From Salipiger sp. H15 (GTDB lineage Bacteria; Pseudomonadota; Alphaproteobacteria; Rhodobacterales; Rhodobacteraceae): 64,000 bases of DNA. The first letter of the stretch is position 1. Each line of letters starts with the position of its first letter. Shown here one piece after another: positions 23,842 through 33,204 of this stretch. Both the position numbers and the translations under genes were made by a program. The notes under the pieces were generated by a model. The model was not told where the DNA came from. It did no database searches and was given only the letters and a program-made list of their open reading frames with translations. The DNA is taken from the NCBI RefSeq assembly GCF_040409955.1, contig NZ_CP123384.1, forward strand, positions 992,001-1,056,000, read 5' to 3'.

Positions 23842-26649
23842 CTAGGCGGGGCGCGGGACGGGAGAGCGGAGCGGCGGGAAGCCCGGACGGGACTCGCGGG
23901 GCGGGGCGATCCTCTCGAGCCGGACGCGCAGGTCGAACCAGGCGGCCTGGCCGGTGATCGGGTCGGAGTTGGACCGGCGGTGCCCGTCTTCGCGCGGCGG
24001 CAGCAGCTCGGGGATGAGGTGGTTGAGCAGGACGCCCCGGGTCGCCTCGGGCGCGTCCGGGTCAAGCCCCCAGGCACCCCGGCGCTTGCCGAGCGCGTTC
24101 CAGGTCCAGACGACGTCCGGGTTCTGCGCCTCCATCCGCGCGGCGGGGGCGGTGATCTCGCCATGGGCAGAGACGACGCGGACCCAGTCGCCCTCCTGCA
24201 GCCCCAGCTCGCGCCACCAGCTGCCGGGAACGTAGAGCGGATCGCTGCCGTGGATCTGCCGCAGCCAGGCGTTCTGGCTGCCCCAGCTGTGGTACATCGC
24301 CATGGGCCGCTGGGTGAGCGCATGCAGCGGATAATCCTCGGCGTCCCCGGGCGAGTCGGAGAGCGGCGGGTACCAGACCGGCAGCGGCGTCATCACCGCC
24401 GCGAGCCGGTCCCGCAGCGGCTCGGGCGGCAGGCGCTCCCCCTGCCCCTCGGCGGCGCGCTGGAAGCGGCGCAGCGGCTCGGACCAGAGCTGCACGAGAT
24501 GGGGCGCGGGCGCCTCCAGCAGCCCGGTCGCCACCGCCCAGTCCTGGTAGGCGCGGTTCCACGGCTTGTAGTAGGCGGCCCCCGGCGGCACCGGGATGGC
24601 GTGGGTGCCACCCGCCGCGATGTAGCTGTCGAGCTGGGCTTCGTTCGGCGTGCCGCGCCCGTCCTGCAGCCCGTGCGGCCCCATGCGGAAGCCGGCGAGC
24701 GGGCCGATGCCGGGCCGACGCTCGTGGTTGGTGATGTAATCGGCGTAGTCGCGGTAGACCGGCCTGCCGTCCTCGGACATCCCCGGCAGGCCGAGCCGCG
24801 CGCCGAGGTCCAGAAGCACCGTCTGGAAGGGGCGCACGTCGCGGTCGGGCGTCACCACCGGCCAGCGGATCGCATCGGCAGCGGCGTCGGGTTCGGAGAT
24901 CGGCCGGTCGAGCAGCGAGATGCAGTCATGCCGCTCGAGGTAGGTGGTGTCGGGCAGGATCAGATCGGCATAGGCGACCATCTCCGAGGCATAGGCGTCG
25001 GAGTAGATGATCCGCGGGATGAGGTAATTGCCCTCCTCGTCCTGGGCGGTCAGCATCTCCATCGTGCCGCCGGTGTTCATCGCCGAGTTCCACGCCATGT
25101 TCGACATGTAGAGAAACAGCGTGTCGATCGGGTACGGGTCCCCGGCCACAGCGTTGGCGATGACCATGTGCATCATCCCGTGCACCGCCAGCGGCGCCTC
25201 CCAGCTGAAGGCCTTGTCGAGCCGCAGCGGCGCGCCCTCCGAGTCCACCGCCAGATCCTCGGGCCCGAGCGGGAAGCCGAGCGGCGGACCCTCGAGCGGC
25301 TGACCGGGGCGAGCATGGGCGTGGGGGCGGCAATGCGCCTCGGGAGGTTTCGGATAGGGCGGCTTGAAGCGGAAGCTGCCCGGGGCCTCGACCGCGCCGA
25401 GCAGCGCCTGCAGCAGGTGGATCGCGCGGCAGGTCTGGAAGCCGTTCGAATGCGCCGAGACGCCGCGCATCGCGTGCACCGCCACCGGCCTGCCCGGCAT
25501 GGTGGCGTGCTCGCGGCCGCGGAAGTCGGTCCAGGGGCGGTCAAACTCGAGCCGCGTGTCGAAGGCGGCGCGGGCGATCTCGGCGGCGAGCCAGCGGATG
25601 CGCTCCGCCGGCAGGCCGACGCGCCCGGCCACCGCCTCGGGTGCATAGCCCGCATCCATGTACTGCGCCGCGATCATGTGCATCACCGTGCGGTGGGTGA
25701 TCCCGGCGCGGCGCAACTGGCCGGTGAGCTTCGGCATCACCCCCTCGCCGTCCCAGGGCGCGGTCCGCCCCGTGGCGGCGTCGATCACCAGGGGCCTGCC
25801 CTCCTCGTCACGCAGGAAGAGTCCGTAGTCCGCGGACCTCGGGTCGCAGTCGACCAGCACCGGGGCATTGGTGAACTGCGCGAGGAAGTCGAGGTCGATC
25901 CGCCCGGCGCGCAGGAGCTCGTGCACCAGCGACAGCACCAGCAGCCCGTCGGTGCCCGGCGTGATGCCGAGCCAGTCGTCGGCGATGGCGCTGTAGCCGG
26001 TGCGCACCGGGTTGATGCTGACGATCTTCGCGCCGCGCGCCCGGAGCCGCGCGAGCCCCATCTTGATCGGGTTGCTGTCATGGTCCTCGGCCACGCCGAA
26101 GAGCAGCAGGAGCTGGGCGTGCTCCCAGTCGGGAGTGCCGAACTCCCAGAAGCTGCCGCCGAGCGTGTAGATCCCCGCCGCCGCCATGTTGACCGAGCAG
26201 AAGCCGCCGTGCGCAGCGTAGTTGGGCGTGCCGAACTGCTGCGCCCACCAACTCGTCAGGCTCTGCGACTGGTCGCGCCCGGTGAAGAAGGCAAGCTTCT
26301 CGGGAGCGGTCCCGCGCAGCGGCGTCAGCCACGCGGTCGCGGTCTCGAGCGCCTCGTCCCAGCTGATCTCCTCGAAGGTGCCCGAGCCGCGCGGGCCGGT
26401 GCGGCGCAGCGGCGCCCGCAGCCGCGCCGGAGAGGTCACCTGCTTCAGCCCCGCCGCGCCCTTGGCGCAGAGCACGCCGCGGTTCACCGGGTGGTCGCGG
26501 TTGCCCTCGATGTAGACCGGGGTGCCGTCCTTCAGGTGGACGTCGATGCCGCAGCGGCAGGCGCACATGTAGCAGGTCGTCTTGCGGATCTCGTCCGAGA
26601 TCTGCACCTGGGTATCGGGGGTTTCGAGCTGCCGTTCCGTCTGCGCCAT
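23842..26649 (-). CDS. soeA: Molybdopterin oxidoreductase, SoeA-like sulfite dehydrogenase
   Basis: A 935-residue catalytic subunit of the DMSO-reductase family binding a bis-MGD molybdenum cofactor and one [4Fe-4S] cluster (Cys26, 29, 33 and 61). No Tat (twin-Arg) signal precedes the cluster, so the enzyme is cytoplasmic, unlike DmsA. The position that ligates molybdenum appears to be a Cys in GGFCSVNMAAAG (Cys151), not the Ser of DMSO reductase. Cytoplasmic location plus the DmsB/DmsC-like partners downstream fits SoeABC, the quinone-linked sulfite dehydrogenase of purple sulfur bacteria and roseobacters. It would oxidise sulfite from organosulfonate or thiosulfate use. Polysulfide/thiosulfate-reductase relatives are the alternative. 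It heads the soeABC-SnoaL unit. Confidence 0.75.
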   Translation of the reverse strand: MAQTERQLETPDTQVQISDEIRKTTCYMCACRCGIDVHLKDGTPVYIEGNRDHPVNRGVLCAKGAAGLKQVTSPARLRAPLRRTGPRGSGTFEEISWDEALETATAWLTPLRGTAPEKLAFFTGRDQSQSLTSWWAQQFGTPNYAAHGGFCSVNMAAAGIYTLGGSFWEFGTPDWEHAQLLLLFGVAEDHDSNPIKMGLARLRARGAKIVSINPVRTGYSAIADDWLGITPGTDGLLVLSLVHELLRAGRIDLDFLAQFTNAPVLVDCDPRSADYGLFLRDEEGRPLVIDAATGRTAPWDGEGVMPKLTGQLRRAGITHRTVMHMIAAQYMDAGYAPEAVAGRVGLPAERIRWLAAEIARAAFDTRLEFDRPWTDFRGREHATMPGRPVAVHAMRGVSAHSNGFQTCRAIHLLQALLGAVEAPGSFRFKPPYPKPPEAHCRPHAHARPGQPLEGPPLGFPLGPEDLAVDSEGAPLRLDKAFSWEAPLAVHGMMHMVIANAVAGDPYPIDTLFLYMSNMAWNSAMNTGGTMEMLTAQDEEGNYLIPRIIYSDAYASEMVAYADLILPDTTYLERHDCISLLDRPISEPDAAADAIRWPVVTPDRDVRPFQTVLLDLGARLGLPGMSEDGRPVYRDYADYITNHERRPGIGPLAGFRMGPHGLQDGRGTPNEAQLDSYIAAGGTHAIPVPPGAAYYKPWNRAYQDWAVATGLLEAPAPHLVQLWSEPLRRFQRAAEGQGERLPPEPLRDRLAAVMTPLPVWYPPLSDSPGDAEDYPLHALTQRPMAMYHSWGSQNAWLRQIHGSDPLYVPGSWWRELGLQEGDWVRVVSAHGEITAPAARMEAQNPDVVWTWNALGKRRGAWGLDPDAPEATRGVLLNHLIPELLPPREDGHRRSNSDPITGQAAWFDLRVRLERIAPPRESRPGFPPLRSPVPRPA

Positions 26650-26755
26650 TCGGGTCCACGTCCGTGCCTGGCAGGAAGGCTAGGGCACGCGCCCCGACCT
26701 GACCAGTTCTTTCCCGATCACGCCCGCGCGACCGGCGGCGCGGCGCCCGCCGGTT

Positions 26756-27994
26756 TCAGTGCCTCGCGGCCCGGCGCAGATCGGCGCCGCGGCAGGCGCG
26801 ATCCGCGGTCGCGGCGGGCGCGCAGGCCGCGTCGCGCTCGGCCACATGCGCCTCGAGCAGGTCCCCGACGCGACGCCCCCAGGCGTCCCAGTTGAGCCGC
26901 GTCTCGTATTCCTCGCGGCTGCTCCGCGCCAGCGCCGCGTAATGCCCCGGCGCGTCGAGGCAGGCGAGGATCCGGGCGGCGAACGCCTCGGCGCCGCTGC
27001 CGATCGGCAGCGCGTAGCCGTTGATCCCGTCGCGCACCGGAACGCCGCCGACCCGCAGGCAGAGCGAGGGAACGCCATGCGCCGAGGCCTCGCAGAAGGC
27101 GAATCCGTAGCTCTCGAAGCTGGGCATGACGACGAAATGCGCGCGGGCGTAAAGCTCGCGGAACAGCGCCTCCTGCTCGGGCACCGACTTGTCGAGATGC
27201 GGGTGCACCTCGATGAAGGGCCCCTGCGCCTCGGGCGGGGGCACGCAGCCGATGACCGTCAGCCGGGCGTCGATGCCGCGCGCGCGCAGCAGGCACATCA
27301 CCTCCTGCGCGACCGGGCCGCCCTTGGCCCACCAGTTCCGCCCGACGAGCAGCAGGTGCAGCCTGCCCGACCGCGAGAGGCTGCGCGGCGGTGGCGGCGG
27401 CGGCGGCGCGATATTGGCCCCCCAGGGCACCAGATGGGCCGAGCCGCCGGACAGGCCGTAGCGCGCCGCGGTCTCGTCCATCATCCATTGCGACGGCCAG
27501 AGCAGCAAGTCGGCGCGGCGGAAGACCTCGGCCTCGGCGCGCTCGACCCAGTCGTCCATGAGCCGCCCGCCGGGGATCAGCGCGGGGTGCGCCCGGCCGA
27601 TCTCGGACTCGCGGTAGACGCTGTGCGTCGCGTCAGAGGTATAGGCGACGGTCATGGGATAGGGCAGGCGCAGGCAGAGGAGCGACTGGAAGGCATAGGC
27701 TCCGAAAAGCACGTCGTAGCAGCCCTCGCGCAGCGCCGCCTCGACGCGCCGCGCGACGATCGCGGCCAGCGCCATGTGCGCCCGCCAGCGCAGGCGCAGG
27801 CTGAGCGCGTCGGGAAGCGAGAGGATGGCGCGGCGGATCGGATCGGCGCTGCCCCAGTCCATCGGCAGGATCGTCACCTCTCCCGCATGGGCCCGAAGCG
27901 CGTCGTGAATCCGCGCGTTGCCGCCGGAATAGAGGTTCCGGTCGAGCGGCGAGAAATCACTCAGATAGGCGATCCTTAGCGGGCGACGGGCCAT
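26756..27994 (-). CDS. Glycosyltransferase, family 4-like
   Basis: A 412-residue GT-B glycosyltransferase starting at ATG 27994 (MARRPLRIAYLSDFSP). The N-terminal acceptor domain holds DVLFGAYAFQS and TSDATHSVYRES. The C-terminal donor domain has LLLVGRNWWAKGG and SFESYGFAFCEA, the E-x7-E element that binds the nucleotide sugar. Between them is a run of seven prolines (near 227) encoded by a GGC/GCC-rich trinucleotide tract. It is cytoplasmic and adds a sugar to the polysaccharide repeat unit. It is the first glycosyltransferase of the surface-polysaccharide locus and is divergent from the polymerase gene. A small hairpin (26732-26753) follows the stop. Confidence 0.82.
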   Translation of the reverse strand: MARRPLRIAYLSDFSPLDRNLYSGGNARIHDALRAHAGEVTILPMDWGSADPIRRAILSLPDALSLRLRWRAHMALAAIVARRVEAALREGCYDVLFGAYAFQSLLCLRLPYPMTVAYTSDATHSVYRESEIGRAHPALIPGGRLMDDWVERAEAEVFRRADLLLWPSQWMMDETAARYGLSGGSAHLVPWGANIAPPPPPPPRSLSRSGRLHLLLVGRNWWAKGGPVAQEVMCLLRARGIDARLTVIGCVPPPEAQGPFIEVHPHLDKSVPEQEALFRELYARAHFVVMPSFESYGFAFCEASAHGVPSLCLRVGGVPVRDGINGYALPIGSGAEAFAARILACLDAPGHYAALARSSREEYETRLNWDAWGRRVGDLLEAHVAERDAACAPAATADRACRGADLRRAARH

Positions 27995-28300
27995 GTTTGA
28001 CTCGCTTGCTTGCAACCTTCCTTCCGGAAAACCTGCGTGTCCAATAAGGCAGGAACATGTCCCCAAAAGAACAATCCCGCGGTTTTACAGGGATTTAAGC
28101 AAAGCAGGATACGCAGGACCAGCACCGCCCGGGCAAAGGGCGCGCGATTGTGCCAATTCTGCCAACGCGGCGGCTTTCGCGCCGGTCCGCAGGCGACAGT
28201 CGCCGCGCCGCATGCTAGGGTCCCTCCCGTACCGAAGGCTTGGGGGCTGCCGGTCGGACACTGTTCTGAGTTCACTGGTCCACGCGCGTCGCAACACGGT
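27995..28300. other. Divergent intergenic region, 306 bp
   Basis: Lies between the minus-strand glycosyltransferase and the plus-strand polymerase, so it must carry promoters for both. It is noticeably less GC-rich near 28010-28110. An imperfect dyad GGAACATGTCC (28050-28060) is the only candidate regulator site I can see; no convincing -35/-10 pair stands out, and no coding frame is credible. Confidence 0.4.
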
Positions 28301-29695
28301 ATGCCGAACCCTCTCGCCTATCTGATGCTGGCCCTCTGGCCGATCGTCACGGTCGTGCTGTTCCGGCGCATGGCCCCCGACCGGGCGCTGATCGCGGCGC
28401 TGCTGGCGGGCTATCTGCTGCTGCCCGAGCCGCCGGCCGCCTTCGACGCCCCGATGTTCCCGCCGCTGACCAAGCACAACATCCCGGCGCTTGCCGCCTT
28501 CGCCTACTGCCTGTGGAACCACGGCATGCCGGGCGGTCTGCTGCCGCGGTCGCTGGCCGGCAAGGCGCTGCTTGTCGTCTACGTCCTGTCGCCCGCGATG
28601 ACCGCCGTCACCAACACCGAGCCGGTGTTCTACGGCCAGATCGGGCTGCCCGGGCTGACGATCAAGGACGCCGTGGCGCTGGTGCTGCAGCAGGCGCTGA
28701 TGGTCCTGCCCTTCCTGCTGGCGCGGCAGTTCCTCGCGCAGGGGGGCTCGCAGCGGCGGCTGCTGGCGGCGCTGATCGTCGGCGGGCTGGTCTACACCCT
28801 GCCGATGCTGGTCGAGATGCGCCTGTCGCCGCAGCTCAACAACTGGGTCTACGGCTACTTCCAGCACCTCTTCGGCCAGTCGATCCGCGCCGACGGCTAC
28901 CGGCCGGTGGTCTTTCTCTACCACGGGCTCTGGGTCGCCTTCTTCCTGATGACCGCGACGGTCTCGGCCTGGGCACTGTGGCGGCTCGAGCGCAACGGCC
29001 TGATGCTGATGGCGGCGCTCTGGCTGACGGCGATCCTCGTCCTCGCCAAGTCGCTCGGCGCGCTGATCTTCGCGGTGGTGCTGATCCCCTGCGTGCTGCT
29101 GCTGACGCGGCTCGCGCAGATCCGCGTGGCGATCCTCATCGGCCTGCTCGCGATCACCTACCCGATCCTCAAGGGCACCCATCTCGTCCCCGAGGAGGCG
29201 ATCCTTGCCCAGGCCGCCGCGATCAGCCCCGAGCGCGCCTACTCGCTCGAGTTCCGCTTCGACAACGAGAACACGCTGCTCGACCGCGCCTATGAAAAGC
29301 CGGTGTTCGGCTGGGGCAGCTGGGGGCGGAACCACATCCTCGACCCGGTGAGCGGCAATATCCTGACGGTGACCGACGGGCGCTGGATCATCGTCATCGG
29401 GGTCTATGGCTGGGTCGGCTTCCTTGCCGAGTTCGGCCTGCTGCTGCTGCCGCTGCTGCTGCTCTGGCGCGAAAGCACCGCGCGCGGCCGCGACGAGGTC
29501 TCGCCCTTCATCGCCCCGCTGTCGCTGCTGCTGGCGATCAACCTCTCGGACATGGTCCCGAACGCCACGCTCACCCCGCTGACCTGGCTCGTCGCCGGCG
29601 CGCTCACCGGCTACGCCGAGGCGTTGAAGGCCGCGCGGCTGAAGCGGATCGCGCGGGAGCGGCCGGGCGCGCTCGAATGGCGGTCGATCCTGTGA
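28301..29695 (+). CDS. O-antigen polymerase/ligase-type membrane protein
   Basis: A 464-residue protein with about ten to eleven membrane helices and one large periplasmic loop (about 305-355) containing FDNENTLLDRAYEKPVFGWG. That pattern, including the GWG element, is typical of Wzy polymerases and WaaL-type ligases, which join lipid-linked oligosaccharides in the periplasm. I take ATG 28301 as start; the open frame reaches 28010, but upstream residues are basic and not membrane-like. It is the first plus-strand gene of the locus, and the next glycosyltransferase overlaps its end. Polymerase and ligase cannot be told apart by sequence reading. Confidence 0.75.
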   Translation: MPNPLAYLMLALWPIVTVVLFRRMAPDRALIAALLAGYLLLPEPPAAFDAPMFPPLTKHNIPALAAFAYCLWNHGMPGGLLPRSLAGKALLVVYVLSPAMTAVTNTEPVFYGQIGLPGLTIKDAVALVLQQALMVLPFLLARQFLAQGGSQRRLLAALIVGGLVYTLPMLVEMRLSPQLNNWVYGYFQHLFGQSIRADGYRPVVFLYHGLWVAFFLMTATVSAWALWRLERNGLMLMAALWLTAILVLAKSLGALIFAVVLIPCVLLLTRLAQIRVAILIGLLAITYPILKGTHLVPEEAILAQAAAISPERAYSLEFRFDNENTLLDRAYEKPVFGWGSWGRNHILDPVSGNILTVTDGRWIIVIGVYGWVGFLAEFGLLLLPLLLLWRESTARGRDEVSPFIAPLSLLLAINLSDMVPNATLTPLTWLVAGALTGYAEALKAARLKRIARERPGALEWRSIL

Positions 29696-31017
29696 GCCGC
29701 GACGTCGCACTCTCCCCGCTGGTGCAGAGCCAGACCCGGCACCGTGTGCTTGCCATCGCCGAGGCGGCGAACCCCGAATGGGTCAGCGTCCCGCTGGTCG
29801 GCTGGTCGCTGGCCACGGCGCTGCGCGAGGTGGCCGACGTCCACATCGTCACGCAGGTGCGCAATCGCGACGCCTTCCTGCGCGCCGGGATGATCGAGGG
29901 GCAGGACTTCACCGCCATCGATTCCGAGGCCTTCGCCCGGCCGATGTGGAAGCTCGCCGAGCTGCTGCGCATGGGCGAGGGCAAGGGCTGGACCATGGTG
30001 CAGGCGGTCAACGCGCTGAGCTATCCCTATTTCGAGCGGCTGGTCTGGCAGCGCTTCGGCGCGTCGATCCGCGCCGGAGACTGGGACATCGTGCACCGCA
30101 TCACCCCGCTCAGCCCGACCATCGCCTCGCCGCTCGCCGGGCATTGCGCGCGCGCCGGCGTGCCCTTCGTGCTCGGGCCGCTCAACGGCGGCGTGCCCTG
30201 GCCGAAGAGCTTCGACGCCGAGCGGCGGCGCGAGAAGGAATGGCTGAGCTACCTGCGCGGCGCCTACAAGGCCCTGCCCGGCCGCGGCGCCACGCTGCGC
30301 CATGCGCAGGCGATCCTCGCCGGATCGCGTCACACGGCCTCCGAGATTCCCTCCCGATATCGGGAAAAGCTCGTCTACCTGCCCGAAAATGCCATCGACC
30401 CGGCGCGGTTCAACAAGCGCGCCGCGCCCGCGCCCGGCCCGCTGCGCGCCGGTTTCGTCGGGCGGCTGGTGCCCTACAAGGGGCCGGACATGCTGCTCGA
30501 GGCGGCCGCACCGCTGCTGCGCGACGGGCGCCTGCGGCTCGAGATGATCGGCGACGGGCCGATGCGCGCGGAACTCGCGGCGCAGGCGGCCCGGCTCGGC
30601 ATCGAGGAAGCGGTCACCTTCCACGGCTGGCTCGAGCATCGCGCGGTGCAGGACGTGCTCTGCGGCTGCCACCTGCTGAGCTTCCCCTCGATCCGCGAAT
30701 TCGGCGGCGGCGTGGTGCTGGAAGCCATGGCGCTGGGGGTGGTGCCGATGGTCGTCGACTATGCCGGGCCGGGCGAGCTGGTCACCGCGGACACCGGCTT
30801 CCGGCTGCCCTGCGGCGACCGCGCCGCGATCACCGCCGGGTTCCGCGCCGCGCTCGAGGCGCTTGCCGCCGACCCGGGCCCGCTTCCCGCCATGTCCGCC
30901 GCCGCGCGGGCGCGGGTGCATGACGGCTTCACCTGGGCGCAGAAGGCCGCGCAGGTGGCGCAGGTCTACGACTGGGTCGCGGCCGGACGGCCCGGCACCC
31001 CTCCGGCGCCGCTGTGA
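29677..31017 (+). CDS. Glycosyltransferase family 4 protein
   Basis: A 446-residue GT-B enzyme. The donor half contains LRAGFVGRLVPYKGPDMLLEA, RLEMIGDGPMRAEL and FPSIREFGGGVVLEAMA, a standard E-x7-E site. The acceptor half holds HRITPLSPTIASPLAGH, and LGPLNGGVPWPKSF is characteristic of a subset that uses hexoses. ATG 29677 overlaps the polymerase gene by 19 bases. GTG 29692 would give a GTGA overlap like those elsewhere in this locus and is equally possible. The protein is cytoplasmic, acting on lipid-linked intermediates. The sugar is unknown. Confidence 0.85.
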   Translation: MAVDPVSRDVALSPLVQSQTRHRVLAIAEAANPEWVSVPLVGWSLATALREVADVHIVTQVRNRDAFLRAGMIEGQDFTAIDSEAFARPMWKLAELLRMGEGKGWTMVQAVNALSYPYFERLVWQRFGASIRAGDWDIVHRITPLSPTIASPLAGHCARAGVPFVLGPLNGGVPWPKSFDAERRREKEWLSYLRGAYKALPGRGATLRHAQAILAGSRHTASEIPSRYREKLVYLPENAIDPARFNKRAAPAPGPLRAGFVGRLVPYKGPDMLLEAAAPLLRDGRLRLEMIGDGPMRAELAAQAARLGIEEAVTFHGWLEHRAVQDVLCGCHLLSFPSIREFGGGVVLEAMALGVVPMVVDYAGPGELVTADTGFRLPCGDRAAITAGFRAALEALAADPGPLPAMSAAARARVHDGFTWAQKAAQVAQVYDWVAAGRPGTPPAPL

Positions 31018-31137
31018 CCCGCGCCCCGGCCCCGCGTCCTTCTTGCGGCGCTTCCGCGCGGGAGCCTATAGTGGCCCCCGTGTCCATGCGGGAGCCAAGC
31101 CGCATTCGTGTTGTCCGGTGTTCGGGTCCGGTGATGT

Positions 31138-33204
31138 ATGATCTCGTCCAGTTCTCCAGAGGCTCCCGTGCGCATCCCTGATCCGGCGCATGCGCCCATG
31201 CCCTACCGCCCCGACATCGACGGCCTCCGGGCCATCGCGGTGCTGACCGTGGTGCTCTACCATTTCGGCCTTCCCTGGCTCGGCGGCGGCTTCACCGGCG
31301 TCGACGTGTTCTTCGTCATCTCGGGCTTCCTGATCGGCGGCATCCTCTGGCGCGACTACGAGGCCGAGGGGCGCATCCGCCTCGGCGCCTTCTACCTGCG
31401 CCGCTTCCGCCGCCTCGCCCCGGCCTTCTTCACCATGGTGCTGGTCACCTCGGCGCTCGGCGCGGCGCTACTGCTGCCCTTCGAGTTCCGCGCCTTCGGC
31501 AAGAGCCTGATCGCCGCCACGGTCTACCTGTCGAACGTGCTCTTCTTCCGCGAGTCCGGCTACTTCGACACCGGCGCGGCGGAAAAGCCGCTGCTGCACA
31601 CCTGGTCGCTGGCGGTCGAGGAACAGTTCTACATCTTCCTGCCGCTGCTGATCCTCGTGCTCGCGCGCAACCGCACGCTGCTGTTGATGGCGCTGGCGAC
31701 GATCTGGGTCGCCTCGCTGGCCTCGAGCGTCCTTGCCACCCCCAGCCATCCCGGCGCGGCCTTCTACCTCTTCCCCTTCCGCGCCTGGGAGCTGCTGTCG
31801 GGCGTGCTGCTGGCGATCTGGGGGCTCGAGACGGGGCGCGTCTGGCGCGGCCACCCGGCGCTCAGCTGGGCAGGTCTCGCGCTGGTGCTGGGCTCGGCGC
31901 TGCTGATCCCCGCCGGGCCGATGTTCCCCGGACTGCTGGCCATCCCGCCGGTGCTGGGCGCGGTGCTGCTGATCGCCAACGGCACCGGGCGCAACCCGGT
32001 CAACCGGGCCCTCGCCCATCCCGCCGCGCTGTTCTTCGGGCGCATCTCCTACTCGCTCTACCTCTGGCACTGGCCGGTGCTCACCCTGTCGCTCTACCTG
32101 CGCGGCACCTATTCCGGCCCGGCCGAGGCGCTGTGCTGGATGGCGCTTTCGGTGGCGCTGGCCTGGCTCTCCTGGCGCTATGTCGAGACCCCGATGCGCC
32201 GCGTCCGCCTGCCCTCCGCCGCGATCTACGGCGGCACCGCGCTCGCCTCGGCGGCGACGCTGGCGATCGGCGGCTGGCTCTATCTCGGCGACGGTCTGGC
32301 CGGGCGCTTCGGCCCCGCCGCGCGCACGCACATCGCCGCCTCGGCCGACTTCCTGCAGGACTGGAGCCGCTGCACCACGCCGACGAGCGGCCCGCTGATG
32401 GGCATCGAGACCTGCCCGATCGGCCCCGAAGGCGCGCCGCAGGTGCTGATCTGGGGCGACAGCCACCTGCGCGCCTTCCAGGACGGGCTCGCGCTCGCCG
32501 CGCAGGAGGCGGGGGTGCCCGGGCTGATCATCTGGCGCGCGGGCTGCCCGCCGCTCTTCGGCATCCGCAAGACCGAGAGCGCTGCAACCCCGGCGCAGGA
32601 TCTCGCCTGCAGCCGCGCCAACCTGCAGATCCGCCAGGCATTGCCCGCCCTGCCCGAGTTGCAGCGCATCGCGCTGATCGGCCGCTGGACCTATTACGCC
32701 CATGGCACCGGCATCGGGCGCGACGCGAACAACACCATCACCGTCCTGCCCGCCGACGCGCCGACCCCCACGGCGGTGCCGCAGGCGCAGATCGTCGCCG
32801 AGGCCGCCCGCGCCACCGTGGCCGAGCTGCGCGGCGCGCTGCCCGAGGTGATCGTGATGCGCCAGCCCCCCGAGATCCCCGCCTATGACAGCCGCGCCGC
32901 CGCGCGCGAGGCCGCCCACGCGGGCTGGCCGCTGGCCCCCGCCCCGACGACCTCGCCCGACGTGCCCCGCGCGGCGCTGGCGCAGCGCGCGACCGAGGCC
33001 GAGGCGCCGTGGCGCGCCATGGCCGAGGCCGGCGAGATCACCTTCATCGACACCTGGCCCCGCTTCTGCGACGCCGAGACCTGCCACGCGCTGCGGGACG
33101 GTGCCGGCTGGTATTTCGACAACAACCACATCACCAACACCGCCGCCCGGGCGCTGCGCGATCTCTTTGGCCCGATCTTCGGCACCAAGGTGGCCGGCCT
33201 GTGA
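31138..33204 (+). CDS. Acyltransferase (AT3) with SGNH domain, OafA type
   Basis: A 688-residue membrane enzyme that O-acylates surface polysaccharide. The AT3 domain (about 20-370, ten helices) begins with YRPDIDGLRAIAVLTVVLYH and includes GGFTGVDVFFVISGFLI and HTWSLAVEEQFY, all conserved. The periplasmic SGNH domain (about 400-688) has the catalytic GDSH (WGDSHLRAF) and FDNNHITNTAA with its paired Asp/His. This two-domain form is used to transfer acetyl or other acyl groups from cytoplasmic donors to glycans. Its proximity to the NRPS-PKS genes makes an unusual acyl donor possible. The GMC gene start (GTG 33201) overlaps its stop. Confidence 0.9.
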   Translation: MISSSSPEAPVRIPDPAHAPMPYRPDIDGLRAIAVLTVVLYHFGLPWLGGGFTGVDVFFVISGFLIGGILWRDYEAEGRIRLGAFYLRRFRRLAPAFFTMVLVTSALGAALLLPFEFRAFGKSLIAATVYLSNVLFFRESGYFDTGAAEKPLLHTWSLAVEEQFYIFLPLLILVLARNRTLLLMALATIWVASLASSVLATPSHPGAAFYLFPFRAWELLSGVLLAIWGLETGRVWRGHPALSWAGLALVLGSALLIPAGPMFPGLLAIPPVLGAVLLIANGTGRNPVNRALAHPAALFFGRISYSLYLWHWPVLTLSLYLRGTYSGPAEALCWMALSVALAWLSWRYVETPMRRVRLPSAAIYGGTALASAATLAIGGWLYLGDGLAGRFGPAARTHIAASADFLQDWSRCTTPTSGPLMGIETCPIGPEGAPQVLIWGDSHLRAFQDGLALAAQEAGVPGLIIWRAGCPPLFGIRKTESAATPAQDLACSRANLQIRQALPALPELQRIALIGRWTYYAHGTGIGRDANNTITVLPADAPTPTAVPQAQIVAEAARATVAELRGALPEVIVMRQPPEIPAYDSRAAAREAAHAGWPLAPAPTTSPDVPRAALAQRATEAEAPWRAMAEAGEITFIDTWPRFCDAETCHALRDGAGWYFDNNHITNTAARALRDLFGPIFGTKVAGL

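Noticed and set aside
22143-26649. Naming the operon dmsABC (DMSO reductase)
   Set aside because: The catalytic subunit has no Tat signal and a Cys rather than Ser at the probable molybdenum-ligand site, so a cytoplasmic sulfite-type enzyme is more likely.
22819-26895. Long plus-strand open frame opposite the molybdenum enzyme genes
   Set aside because: Its translation is low-complexity and it crosses three real genes; rejected as a shadow.
27395-27416. Trinucleotide run in a glycosyltransferase gene as a phase-variable tract
   Set aside because: It encodes an in-frame proline run; changes in unit number would not shift the frame, so it is not a switch.
27993-28325. 110-codon frame in the divergent intergenic region
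   Set aside because: Crosses the start of the polymerase gene, Arg-rich composition, no start signal.
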